Of a stretch of DNA of 64,000 bases, positions 45,801 to 56,370 are shown piece by piece. The DNA is from Didymella arachidicola. Its lineage: Eukaryota; Ascomycota; Dothideomycetes; Pleosporales; Didymellaceae. The DNA lies in the NCBI GenBank assembly GCA_016630955.3, contig CM049994.1:310001-374000 (forward strand), given 5' to 3'. The notes beneath the pieces were generated by a model that saw only the letters and a list, made by a program, of their open reading frames with translations, was not told the DNA's origin and ran no database searches. Made by a program: the position numbers and the translations under genes. Position 1 is the stretch's first letter, and each line of letters starts with the position of its first letter.

Positions 45801-46398
45801 CTGACTCAACGACCTTGGGAATGTAGGCCTTTGCGTAGGGATCCTCGAGGCTCCTGAGGCGCTTCTTCTCGCCCTTGGGTGTCTCTTCCTTGTACTCTGG
45901 CAGGAACTCCTCCTCTTTGCCCTTCTTCTTTTCCTTCTTGGAGCTAACCTCCTTAGCAGGAGCAGCGCCTTGAGCAGCCTTCTTCGCCTTAAACTTGGCG
46001 TCCTTCTCGGCCTTTTTGCGCTCCTTCTCCAGCTCCTTTGCTGTCTTCTCCTTCTTCTCTACACCCTTCTCATTCTCGCGCCCTGGAGCAGACTGGCCGG
46101 TGCCGTCTACGTTGGCAGCCTCGAGAAGCGCCTTCTTGCTCTCGTCGCCAACAGCAGGCGGCGCAGCAGTGACGGGGCCGGTCTTCTCGCCGGCGACGTT
46201 GTGGGAGGCAGCATTGAGCGCCATGGTGGCGGTGGTGTAATTGTGTGTGAGCACGCGCTTGGTGGTGTAGAGAGTGTGAAGCTGCAGTCGTAATTGAGCG
46301 CTGCGCAGTGCGGGCGAATGCAAATTGTGCAGGGAGCGGTGTTGTAAATTTGCTCGAGAGAATCGAAGGGAGCGCGGTCTCCAAATAGAGGGGTGCAT
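42843..46398 (-). CDS. VAS1: Valyl-tRNA synthetase, probable dual cytosolic and mitochondrial forms
   Basis: Charges tRNA-Val. Exons: 45795-46398 (or from 46224), 43641-45745 and 42843-43589; introns of 49 and 51 bases. From the ATG at 46224 (MALNAASHN) the product is 1093 residues; from the in-frame ATG at 46398 (MHPSIWRPRSLRF) it is 1151. The longer N-terminus is rich in R, H, L and S without acidic residues, a mitochondrial presequence pattern. Yeast VAS1 makes both forms from two starts, so the same is inferred here. A lysine-rich eukaryotic extension (KEKTAKELEKERKKAEKD) follows. Class I motifs: HIGH as LHCGHA, KMSKS as GRKMSKSLGN. The C-terminal anticodon-binding domain and a final coiled coil are complete. 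Confidence 0.95.
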
Positions 46399-46831
46399 CA
46401 GCGTGGGGCATTTACGGTGCAGAGTCAACGTCCAGTCATTAGTGTCGCCGCAGCAATGCACCATCAAAATGTCAAAGCGTCTTTACTCCGACCCAATGGG
46501 CGAACATCATGCATCACAGAGTCAACACAGGAACGAGAATTTGAACAATATGAGTCTTTGTGCCTGTTTAATACCACGTTGACGCCATTCCATGCATGCT
46601 TGACGAGTTGTTCCCTCCGATCCATACTCCAATTAGATAGCGCCCGGGCCCTGACGCATATCAACCTTTGCGCCTGCTATCGCGAATCGTATGACTGCAA
46701 ATACACCGGAACGATGAGTGGAGTGGTGCTGCTGGCCAGAATGACAGAGGATCAACAAGCCATGCTTAGCGTCTGTTCTTTCGTGAATCTTATGCCATTA
46801 CTCAAGATCAAGGTACTGAAATGGGTATCAA
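46399..46831. other. Intergenic region between VAS1 and CKA1
   Basis: 433 bases. Holds the VAS1 promoter and the CKA1 3' end. No other feature. Confidence 0.45.
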
Positions 46832-48056
46832 TCAAGCCGCGCTGCTGCTGTTCTGTTGAGCAGCTTGTCGGACAGGGGCGAAGTAGGGATGAGCCATGGC
46901 CTCTTGGGCTGTGAGTCGATCCTGGAAGAGTCAGTAAAGTAAAATGCAGACACATGAACGTTCCTTACCTGATGGTCGTAGCGCAGAAGCTTGTCGAGGA
47001 AGTCAATAGCATCGTTGCTAACGAAACGCTGGTTATCAGCGTTGATAAATGAGTGCCATGGCTTCTTGGGGTAGCGGCTGAGTATGTCGTCGTACTGAGC
47101 ATCGAGCTCGATATCGTACTTGTCGAGGTAGTCGAATAAGTCTTCGGTTCCGAGCACCTTGGCGATCTTCACAAGCTGGTCGGAGTTGCTGTTGCCGTGG
47201 AAGAAGGGTTCTCTCCGGAAGATCATCGACGCAAACATAGCTCCCAACGACCACATATCCAATGAGTAGTCGTACTCCTGGAAGTCAACAAGCAGCTCTG
47301 GTCCCTTGAAGTATCGCGAAGCAACGCGGACGTTGTACTCGGTCCCGGCGTGGTAGAACTCAGCGAGACCCCAATCAATAAGCCGCAACTACCAATCATT
47401 AGCAACCGCTCTTTGTCATAAGACCTGCCTTTATTGACATACCTTGCGCTTCTCATGATCGATCATAACGTTATGAGGCTTGACATCACGGTGCATGATT
47501 CCTTTGCTGTGGCAGAAGTCCAGAGCCTTAAGCAGCTCGAAGATGTAGTACCGTACGTCGTAGTCCTGGAACTTGGGGTACAGACTCCTGAAGTCAGTGT
47601 TATTGACGTACTCGAAGATCAGAGACGGTGTTTTGCTCTACATTGTGCACATTAGCTCTCCATCAGACACACGACAGCGGGCGAGGCACGAACCGTGCGA
47701 TCGCTCATGCAGTCTTCTTCAGAGTCGCTACTGACCTGGTTGTCGCGCACCACATCCAGAAGCGAGACAATGTTGGGTCCGCCAGACAGGTTCTGCAGGA
47801 TCTTGATCTCGCGCTTTATCTTCTTCTTCTTGACCGGCTTCAGGACCTTGATGACGCACTTCTGGTAGTTGACCACGTTGATGCCCTCGAACACCTCCGA
47901 GTACTTTCCGCGGCCAATCTTGCGGACAACCTCGTAGTTCTCAAGCACGCCCCAGGAGATATTGACGGAGTCGTAGTCCCAATATGAGCGGGGCATGTTG
48001 GCGTTGACGTCGGCATAGACGCGAGCAATGCTCGCGCCGCTGCTGTTGGTGGTCAT
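46832..48056 (-). CDS. CKA1: Casein kinase II catalytic subunit alpha
   Basis: Constitutive acidophilic Ser/Thr kinase, nuclear and cytosolic. Exons 47736-48056, 47443-47637, 46969-47388 and 46832-46921 give 341 residues, the usual core length. Hallmarks: ARVYADVNANMPRSYWDY at the start, Gly-rich loop GRGKYSEVFEG (48-58), the basic cluster KPVKKKKIKRE that binds acidic substrates, catalytic HRDVKPHN (156-163), and DWGLAEFYH (D177), where CK2 has DWG instead of DFG. The C-terminus LTAQEAMAHPYFAPVR is typical. The start was set at 48056 by homology with ARVYADV; the frame stays open upstream for about 115 codons, but that looks like leader DNA. Divergent from the RNase P subunit gene. Confidence 0.95.
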
Positions 48057-48518
48057 CTTGTTGGCAGCCAGATTGCCAGTTACAGTCGGCGACGGCGCAG
48101 CGACTGTCTGGGAGGCAGCGAGTGTGGTGGTGCAGGTGATGCGGTCGAGTGGTGGGGTGAAGAAGCGGAGGCTGGCGGGAAACTGGCGCAGACACAGGCA
48201 AGCAAGGCCGACACTCAGCAGGCCAAACGCAGCTGCCTTGTTCCAAGATACGTGCGCGGGGCGGGCGTCGTCGCGGCGCGGTCGTGGTGCAGCAACAGCC
48301 GGCTGGGACTTGGCTGGCGGCGGAGGGAGATCGAGATTTGACTGGGTGCGGGGGTAAGCTGCTGGTGTCGTGAACGGGCGTGCCGCGACGGTGCCATGGA
48401 GCGACCCTGAAGCCTTAGTCAGCAAGATTTTCACCCAGGCCGAGGTGAGCTTGCACGCTTTCCTCACTCACCGTTATTGCGCTGAACATCGTCCGGCGCG
48501 ATATCGCCCATAGCGACA
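48057..48518. promoter_or_regulatory. Divergent promoter region between CKA1 and RPP1
   Basis: 462 bases between the two start codons. GC-rich and without stops in the CKA1 frame for most of its length. Likely holds both promoters and leaders. Confidence 0.45.
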
Positions 48519-49640
48519 ATGTTCCACGACCTAAACGTCCCGTGGCCAGGTGCCGGCGCCGAAGCTGTGAGCCAAATGCAGCGTACGGTTGCGTTCTTGG
48601 ACGAATGTACGCAGAAACAGCACCTTTGCATGTAGTGTAGACGAAGGTGTGACTTACTTTTGTAGTAGGATACGACGTAGTTGCCCTCACGCACACATAT
48701 ACTGGGAAGCTTCCAAGCGAACTGGTACGTCTTATTCATCCAATATTGCTTTTCAGCAGGAGCCCCGCCTCAACTTATGCATTGCTGAGCTTCCCTGAGC
48801 CAGTCTTGCGCCTTCCTTGAAGCTGCATAGAGCCATGGCGACCAAGACGCGTTGCTAACAATAGGCCTCTAGAGCTCGCCAATACCGAACCCACTGCCTT
48901 TTCCCGTTCCACAGCGACTGCGCATACTGCGACGATGCAACATCTTCCTGGTCGACAACTCGTCGAACTTTCGCATACCTCAACTACAGCAGCACTACGA
49001 CCTCGTCGCCGCCCGTCCAACTGACGAGCGCACCCTCCAGCAGGCATGTCAAAGCCTGGATGTCGACATAATCTCCCTGGACCTGACGCGCCGCTTCGAG
49101 AAGCACTTTAAGTTCCCCATGCTTGGCGCAGCGATCACGCGTGGCATCAAGATCGAGCTATGCTACGGTCAAGGCATCCTCTCGAGCGATCCACAAGCCA
49201 GGCGCAACCTGATCAGCAATGCGACCCAGTTGATTCGAGTCACGCGCGGTCGGGGCCTCATTCTCAGTTCGGAAGCAAAGAGCGTGCTAGGCATCCGCGC
49301 GCCGAGCGACGTCATCAACCTGGCATCTGTGTGGGGATTGGGATCAGAACGAGGCAAGGACGGCCTGACAAGAGAGGCACGCAGTGTCGCCGAGCATGCG
49401 CGGTTGAAGCGGGAAAGCTTCAAGGGTGTAATCGACTTCAAGTATGGAGGGGAAAAGCCCGCTCCTGTCTCGAAAGACAAGCAAGATGGGAAAGCCAAGG
49501 CGAAAAACCAAAACGGGAAGAGACCGAGTGAGACTTTGGAGGGGACTCCGGCACCCCAAACAGAGAAGCCCGTCTCCAAGCGCGAGCAGAAACGCCAAAA
49601 GCAAGCAAAAGCAGGTGCTGCTGAAAAGGGAGAAGCCTGA
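48519..49640 (+). CDS. RPP1: RNase P/MRP protein subunit Rpp1 (Rpp30)
   Basis: Protein subunit shared by RNase P (tRNA 5' maturation) and RNase MRP (rRNA processing). Exons 48519-48606, 48666-48724 and 48873-49640 give 304 residues. The N-terminus reads MFHDLNVPWPG, the family start. The second exon gives LGYDVVALTHTYTGKLPSEL and the third SSPIPNPLPFPVPQRLRIL, joined in frame. Further TIM-barrel landmarks are DIISLDLTRRFEKHFKFPM, GIKIELCYG, and LSSEAKSVLGIRAPSDVINL. The lysine-rich C-terminal tail (KREQKRQKQAKAG) is common in fungi. Intron 2 ends CTAACAATAGGCCTCTAG, with a good branch site. Antisense frames on the minus strand here are shadows. Confidence 0.92.
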
Positions 49641-50115
49641 GCACCCTTAACGACAGACAGAGCATTTGACTTCAACCAACTATCGCAGTGTACATCACTC
49701 GAAACACCGAGACGCTGGTAAGCCACGTTCTGCATGACGGTCGAGGTGATCAGACCATTTGTAGGGGATCCTCTACCTCGAAGCAACCCAGACTCCAAGC
49801 CCACGTATGCCTCCAGGGAGCGTGATCAGAATTTCAGCTATTCGAGCCTGCTCTTGTGCGCAAACAGCTTCCGCGAACGAATCGCACAGCAGATTCGAGC
49901 TATGAAGAGCAGCATTGTCAAAACACAGACTCTACGGTCCGCGCACTTCCTTACCAAAAAGTAAACGTAAAGATACCCAATAGACATGACACATTGATCA
50001 CGCACAAGCGAAGTAGCCCTTAGCCATATCTCAATTTTGCTTCATTAATGTGCACAGCACTCGTACTTAGGAACAGCAGAAACGAAGGAGACACAGGGTA
50101 TTGCACACTCTTCCC
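49641..50115. other. Intergenic region between convergent genes
   Basis: 475 bases between the 3' ends of RPP1 and the repeat-protein gene. A 76-codon frame at 49734-49964 has no support. Confidence 0.45.
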
Positions 50116-52595
50116 TCACCACAGCCACCTCGCCGCCGCTGTGGGTTTCACCAATCTCCTCCCCAGATTCACCGTAACCCGGCTCTGCAGCGCCACCGTC
50201 GAGATATCAAATCCCAGCTGCTGATTCTGCTGCAAGCTCGCCGTGCTGTCCGGCAGCGCGGCTGCACTCGTAGTTCCCGTGACTGCGCTCTGCGCCGGTA
50301 CGCTCGTCGTTGCACTGCTACTCGCTTCGCTGGCCACAGCAGGCACAGGGGCAGCGGCCTGGTTTCCTGACGACGTCGAGCTCGCAGCTGATGCCGATGC
50401 GGAAATCGCCGCGTCGCCCGATGCAATCATAGTCACGCCTGGCCCGGCCGGTGCAGCTGGAGTGCCGGCGAGCAGGCCTGCGGTCGTCAGCGTCGCGGAG
50501 TTGACGCTCACGGTCGAGCTGCTGCTGCTGCTCTGCACGGCCTGTTGGGCACCTGGTGGAGCGGGCTCAGCAACGACCGTGATGGCGGACGCCATGGTTG
50601 CCAACGTGCTTGCAGACGGCCCGGTGCTCATGGCGCCAAGCTGGAAGGGCTGCGCTTGGGGTGCGGACATAGGGAACGAGCCCGCAGGACACATGCACGC
50701 GCAGTTGCAGCCGCCGTTTGCAGCGGCTTCGGCTGCATTAGCTCCTCCAGAGCCGGCGACGACGGTGACGGCGGATCCGGCGGGCTGTGTGGTGGATGCT
50801 GCATTCGCGGAGCCGTTTCCTGATCCTCCTCCTGCGACGACGGTGACGGCGCCCGCAGCTGCACCTGCAGCGGTCGCGTTGGAGTTCGATGAGCCTGAGC
50901 CAGATCCAGCCTGGACTGTAACCGCTGCTGCTGCCGCACCCTGAGTGGAGCTCGTTGGGTTACTTCCGCTTCCCGCCTGTACTGTGACGGCAGCTGGCGC
51001 AGCTCCGTTTGCCTGGGCACTCGTCGAGCCGGTGCCGTTTCCTCCTCCCGAACCAGCCTGTACCGTGACTGCATTTCCTGCTGGTGTCACGGTGGGCGAG
51101 GCTATAAGAGCATCGGCAGTCAGTTTCGCAGAGTCGACAGCAGGAGCGGCGGACGACGGCGTGACTGCAGCTTGAACACCAGGTGCGGGTGCGCCTCCTG
51201 CACTCACGGTGACAGGAGCTGGACCAGCAGCAGCGTTAGCGTTGGCGGTACCGTTGGCAAGAGTGGGCGATGGTGCGATTGAGTTTGAGGCACCTTCTGC
51301 GGCTGCAGTGGGCTTGGTACCTTGAGCGACCTCAGCGATTGAGCCAGGAGCAGCAGGAGCGGTAGCCTGCGTGTCATGTTAGCGTGATTTCCAAAGTCCG
51401 TCACTGTTCACTCACATTGGCGCTGATCCCTTCTGCCGGGGGTTGAGTCCGCTGCGTTTCAGGCTGGGGTGCCGCTTCAGCTGCCGCAGTGGAAGTATTC
51501 AGGGCTTCAGGTGGGACAGGAGCTGCTGCTGGTGCTTCTGTCGGTTTGACCTCTGCTGGAGGTGCTGCGGCCTGTGGAGCTGTCGCCACAGGCGCCTGGG
51601 TAGCGGCTGGTGCTGCGGCAGGCTGCTGTTCTTGCCCTACCTGCTGGATGATCGCGGTCGCAATTTGCTGGCCGTTGGCTTCCTGGATGGTAGTTGACCT
51701 GATCCCAATCACAGCCGCACCAGCGCCGCTGCCCGGCGCAGCCGCGACTTGACCTTGAGCATTTGAAGCACCTCCGGCGAGTTGATTCGCGAGTTCTCCT
51801 GCGACGTCGCTGCTCGTTGGACGTTGTCCAGTCGCGCCTGGAATGGGTGCCAGCTGGTTTGCAAGATCACCCGCGACGTTGCTGGTGTTGATGTCGCTCG
51901 GCCCTGCGGGTCCCTGCACTTGTCCGCTTGGTCGGGCAGCAGCAGCTTGAGCTTGAGGAGCCGGTTGTGCCTGCGCGGCAGCTGGCGGCTGACCAAAGTT
52001 CTGGTTTGGTGTGCTAGCGGTTGTGCCAAAGCCTGCAACCTGGTTGGCAAGATCCGCGCCGACATTGCTTGTGTTGATGTCTCCTGTGCCAACACTTGGT
52101 CTGTTTCCTGCAGCAACTTGATTGGCAAGATCCGCACCGACGTTGCTCGTGTTGATGTCGCTGGGGCCGGTAGGTCTGAGTCCTTGACCCTGAGGCTGCG
52201 GCTGACCTTGAGGCTGCGGCTGACCTTGTCCTTGACTCTGACCTTGACTGGTACCCTGGCTTTGCGCGCCGGCATTCAAAAGCGCACCCACATCTAGTTG
52301 AGCGATCTTGCTGACGAGGTCAGCCTCTAATGTGTTCGCATTGGCGCTGCGTCGGTCAACGATGGCAGATAGGTCGAGGTCCTCCGCGTTGTTTGCCGAT
52401 CTGTCGACTCCAGAGATGAGGTCTTCGATCTTCCTTCCGCTCACTTCCCGTCCGACATTGGTATTGTGGAGATCGACTCCAGCTTCGGCAACCACCTAGG
52501 CATTGTTAGTTTTGCTGCATCGATGTTAGTCCATGTCGACGTACTGCATGGATCAGTAAGAGGGCAAGGCCAAGAGAAGATCTAGTTGTCTTCAT
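50116..52595 (-). CDS. Secreted repeat protein with DINTSNV and AVTVQAG repeat families
   Basis: Unrecognised secreted protein of 793 residues. Exons 52545-52595, 51416-52495 and 50116-51366 with two 49-base introns. Signal peptide MKTTRSSLGLALLLIHAVVA. Exon 2 carries repeat family A: the unit DINTSNVGADLANQVA occurs near residues 130 and 156, as DINTSNVAGDLANQLA near 218, and as a short SDVAGELANQLA near 246; VDLHNTNVGREVSG near residue 24 is a diverged copy. Between them are Q/P/G-rich spacers. Exon 3 carries family B: AVTVQAGSG near 476, 503 and 525, then AVTVVAGGG near 550 and AVTVVAGSG near 576, with looser copies before and after. A tight cysteine cluster CNCACMC lies at 597-603. No catalytic domain and no GPI tail (end AARWLW). 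Wall or matrix role is only a guess. Confidence 0.75.
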
Positions 52596-53022
52596 GATGA
52601 TAGTGTGGTGCTCGAAGAAATTCAAACAATTGGGCTGGAAGGCTGAGGAAAGATGATTAAGATTAGTACATCAACAGCACAGCTGGTATAGGGTCGTAAA
52701 TGCTGTCACAGACATGCAGACTCGTCCAGGACCTGCGCAGCAGATGGTCGAAGAGTAAGAAGATGCAGCACAGCAGAAAAGGCAAGAAGACAGGTTTCTC
52801 GGATCAAAACGAGCGTGTGGTTCCGGTATGGCAATTCCAAACCTTTCAAAGGTCGACACCTGAAGTGGAAACAATGGTTCTTTAGGGGATTCGACACGCG
52901 CCCCGCTCATTCTGTTTCTAAGAGTGTGCTGAGTTTCGAGCAGGAGATTCTACGCGGCTGCTCGTACGGCTGTCGGCCTGTCTCAGGGGTGTATCTTCCG
53001 CCTTAGCATGAAAGGAGCATGT
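52596..53022. promoter_or_regulatory. Promoter region of the repeat-protein gene
   Basis: 427 bases upstream of the repeat-protein start. No gene seen; no defined motif claimed. Confidence 0.4.
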
Positions 53023-53607
53023 TCAATGGGTTTGCATTATCGGGATGGTGTGGCCAAGAAAGTTTGCCGCAGGACACGACGCGTGCGATTCAGACTGGCA
53101 GGCCTCGAGAAGGCTTTTCTGGAGGATTTTCAGCTTCATGATGGTCTGGCCAGTGGCGATGGTGGTGAGGTCTGAGACGCGACTTGCACGAGACGAAGCG
53201 CCTAACACCAGTAGCGTTTCACAAGGGCCTGGGGGCGTTCTTATCAGAGTCGCTACGCTCGAAGGAACTCAACTACGCTCCCATGCGTGCAGGCTGGTCG
53301 CTGAGATTACCATAGCCAGAATCTTCAGGCCCGCAAAGGCCAAGCGATGTTCATGTTGCACCACCGTTGTTGTTTGGCTGATGATGGGAGACCAGCGAGC
53401 GGCGGCCCGAAGTCGATCTCGCCCGCTTGGCGATTCGAGCACATCAATGTCGTCACCGGTTTCCTTTCCTGTACGCGACAACATCGCAAATTCGTCTCGA
53501 AGCGGTCTACGTGCGCAGCCGGGGTCGGTGATATTCAAGAACGCATTTGTTAGCCTCGGGGCGCAGCGGCAGTGACTGCATTGATGGATGACTATATTGG
53601 TCACCAT
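53023..53607 (-). CDS. Doubtful two-exon hypothetical protein, 178 residues
   Basis: Two minus-strand frames, 53277-53607 and 53023-53228, join in phase across a 48-base GT...AG intron (53229-53276; donor GTAGTT, CTGATA branch-like). The product shows helix-like segments (HRLAFAGLKILAMVISATS; TGQTIMKLKILQKSLLEAC), reminiscent of the C-terminal region of fungal zinc-cluster regulators, but no DNA-binding cluster is present. It could be a small orphan gene, the remnant of a regulator, or chance. The N-terminus overlaps the likely promoter of the next plus-strand gene, which argues for caution. Confidence 0.3.
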
Positions 53608-53689
53608 GCCCTCTACTTACTGGAACGCTTGTCACCGAATCTACCTCTCGCAACCTGGTGAACCGTATTGAGCATCAACGAACAACATC

Positions 53690-54747
53690 ATGGCCATCCA
53701 CGTGCTGGACAACTACTACCTTGCAATTACGTTTCTTATCACTGTTGCCTACCAGTTATTCTTCTTCGCTATCGCATTCTCTTTGAAATTCGACAAGCTG
53801 ACAGACTTCGCTGGCGGCACCAACTTTGTGGTTCTCTCTATTCTCACGCTCGGTCTCAGTGAAAACCGGGGCGATGCTCGCAATATCGTCGTATCTGTAT
53901 TCATGATGGCATGGGGGGCACGTCTCAGTGGATTCCTGTTGTTTAGGATTTTGAAAACAGGGAAAGACGACCGCTTCGACGACAAGAGGGACAAATTTTG
54001 GTCATTCCTGGGCTTCTGGGTCTTGTAAGTATACACATTGGTGGAATTTGTAGCAAATCTGACCTGCTCAGCCAAATGTTCTGGGTTTGGACCTGCTCAC
54101 TGCCAGTTACGATCCTCAACTCGCCAAACGTCACTCAGTTCTCACAACCTGCCTTCGGAACTGGAAGAGATATCGCGGGGATCATCCTCTATTCGATCGG
54201 CTTCATCATGGAGAGTGTATCAGACATCCAGAAGTACCGGTTTCGTGGCGCTCATCAACATGACGGCGCGGTTTGCGATGTTGGATTCTTCGCATGGACC
54301 AGACATCCAAACTATTTCGGCGAGATGATGATCCAATTCGGAATGTTCACCATTGCAGTGTCCCCTGCCGCTTACAACTACGTTTCGGGCGGTGCATATT
54401 CAGCGCTGTATGCGTCGATCCTGGGGCCGTTCTTCTTGACATTGCTCCTCATGTTCGTGTCAGGCTTAACACTGCAGGAGCGACCGGGAGCCAAGAAGAG
54501 ATATGAGAAGGGCAACAATTGGCCTGCATATGCGCGATGGCTGAACAGGACCAGCATACTTATTCCGTTTCCTCCTCAGCTGTATGAGAAGATGCCAGTC
54601 TTCCTGAAGCGGACGATCTTCTTGGAGTTCCCGATTTACGTTTTCGATCCCGCGAAGCACGCAGACCAGAGCAAGGTGCAGGATAGGAACGCGGAAGAAG
54701 GCCATGCTGGAAGAACGAGCGATGCGGAGCGACTGACATCATCTTGA
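53690..54747 (+). CDS. DUF1295 integral membrane protein (steroid 5-alpha-reductase fold)
   Basis: Multi-pass membrane protein of the DUF1295 family, related in fold to steroid 5-alpha reductases and isoprenylcysteine methyltransferases; substrate unknown. Exons 53690-54024 and 54072-54747 with a 47-base intron give 336 residues. About six membrane helices are seen, starting YYLAITFLITVAYQLFFFAI. Family signatures: WGARLSGFLLFRI, SVSDIQKYRF, and the cofactor-site-like GFFAWTRHPNYFGEM, then LQERPGAKKRYEKGN. The C-terminal 60 residues are polar. An NAD(P)H-dependent reductase role is inferred from the fold. Confidence 0.88.
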
Positions 54748-55517
54748 ATTTGAGTCTTTCCATTCGCTCGTTCTCATGTAGATAATACTTTAATACCCTC
54801 GGGCTTTGACACTGCTCTTGGTACTACTCTTAATTAGAAATAAGGATGCAACATTTCGAGCCAGATCGGACAGTCGTGATGTGAAGAGCAAACAGGCATG
54901 TGAACCCAACGCATGCTTGTTCCATATTGAGGCTCTTCCTAGCCCTATGCTAAAGTCATTTGTCCCTGCCTTAGAGGTGGCAACCGGCAGATTACCTCGT
55001 GCTTCGCTAAAGCCTGGTACTCATCCTTGACATCACTTGCAGATCGACCAACCCGCGTTCCCGGTTTCTAGCATTGCATGTGGTTTGTCTTGACGAGACA
55101 GTGGGATGTCCACAGCTTAGTCACAATCTTAGCCTATCAATCTGGACCACCTTATCACGTACGAAAGTATCACCTCACGCCATCACACAACTGGTGAGAC
55201 GTAATCTGGGAGCCGTCCAGATATCTTTCCCATGTGTTCGCTTTGCTCTTGGCCGAACGGCTCATTTGGTTCACCTGTGCACACTAACGAACATGGCGGC
55301 ATTTTCGACTCGGAAGCCCTTCTCATCCCGCGTGCATGGCTCGTCTGCCCTGAAGCTGCGCGAGATGCGGTTGCGTCATTTATCGAGATGTTCCAGTGCA
55401 ATGAAAGAGCCAATATAAGATGCAGCGGTCACACCCGGACGTTGCTTCTTCGGTCCCAGATACACCTCAGCATCTAGACTCTTCACGCCCACTTCCTTGT
55501 TGCGACATACCTGCAAC
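54748..55517. other. Intergenic region
   Basis: About 770 bases with no gene. A 114-codon plus-strand frame (55074-55418) has no support. Confidence 0.45.
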
Positions 55518-56088
55518 ATGTCGAGTACCCCAATCCACTCTACAGGCCGTGGAGGTATGAGAACTCAGCCAACGCCCCCGCATGAAAGCTCAACAACTGA
55601 TCTGCCCCAGGCGCCGGTAACATCGGTGTCGACGACACCGTCTACGCAGACGGAGCAATCACGCGCGAAGGTCCTCAAGGCGAGGGACCTACCCTCAACG
55701 AGTTCTCTACCGGTCGCGGCGGTGCTGGAAACATAGGCAAATCGCCTCGCCTTGGACCCCAGGATGCCGCTCCTCGTCGCTCCACCGATATTGTGCCGGA
55801 ACTCGCGACACGCGAAGCTCAAGACGAGTTCCACACAGGTGTACGTTCAGGCCATGCATGCGGTATAGGCCAGTACTAATTGAGGTATAGCGCGGCGGTG
55901 CTGGCAACGTGTACAAGGAGAAGCACGGAGGACACTCCAAGTCTCCTGATCGTAAGGGTCTTGGTGACAAGATCAAGGAGGTGCTCCATCTCGACAAGGA
56001 CAAGAAGCACGAGTCTTCGCCGCTCGTGCAGGAGACTACAGTCTCTCACGGCGATACCATTGCTGGTGGTGCCGGAGACACACGTTGA
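55518..56088 (+). CDS. Par32/DUF3602-type protein with three RGGAGN repeats
   Basis: Small hydrophilic protein of the DUF3602 family; the yeast member Par32 is hyperphosphorylated on TORC1 inhibition and acts on ammonium transporters. Exons 55518-55554, 55611-55840 and 55891-56088 give 154 residues. The hallmark TGRGGAGN repeat occurs three times (near residues 10, 47 and 90), as STGRGGAGNIG, STGRGGAGNIG and HTGRGGAGNVY. Intron 1 falls inside the first repeat, and intron 2 falls just before the third. The C-terminal part is lysine-rich (KGLGDKIKEVLHLDKDKKHE). No membrane segment. Regulation by TORC1 is inferred from the family only. Confidence 0.85.
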
Positions 56089-56370
56089 TACCCTACGCTC
56101 CAGCTGAGATTAAGAGAATGATGATGCCGAGGACTTGGTAGTAATGGTACGGCGGAAGAAGCTTATGATACCCAGACCCTCTTTGGAGATGTAGGGTTGC
56201 GATAGCTAGCAAATCGAACAGTCCTTGTTCTCTCGAGGCTTTAACATGTGATGACTTGCCTTACCTAACCCCGCGGCGGGGCATCCGTGGGGTTTGAGGA
56301 AAGCCGCGGCGGAATCGCGTCATCCCCCAAAAGTTTCGAACTCCACAACACTCTCTACCACTATTCCAAG

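Noticed and set aside
48415..48739. Minus-strand frames that could be joined as upstream exons of CKA1
   Set aside because: They are the antisense of RPP1 exons 1 and 2, whose plus-strand reading gives the conserved MFHDLNVPW and YDVVALTHTYTGKLP segments.
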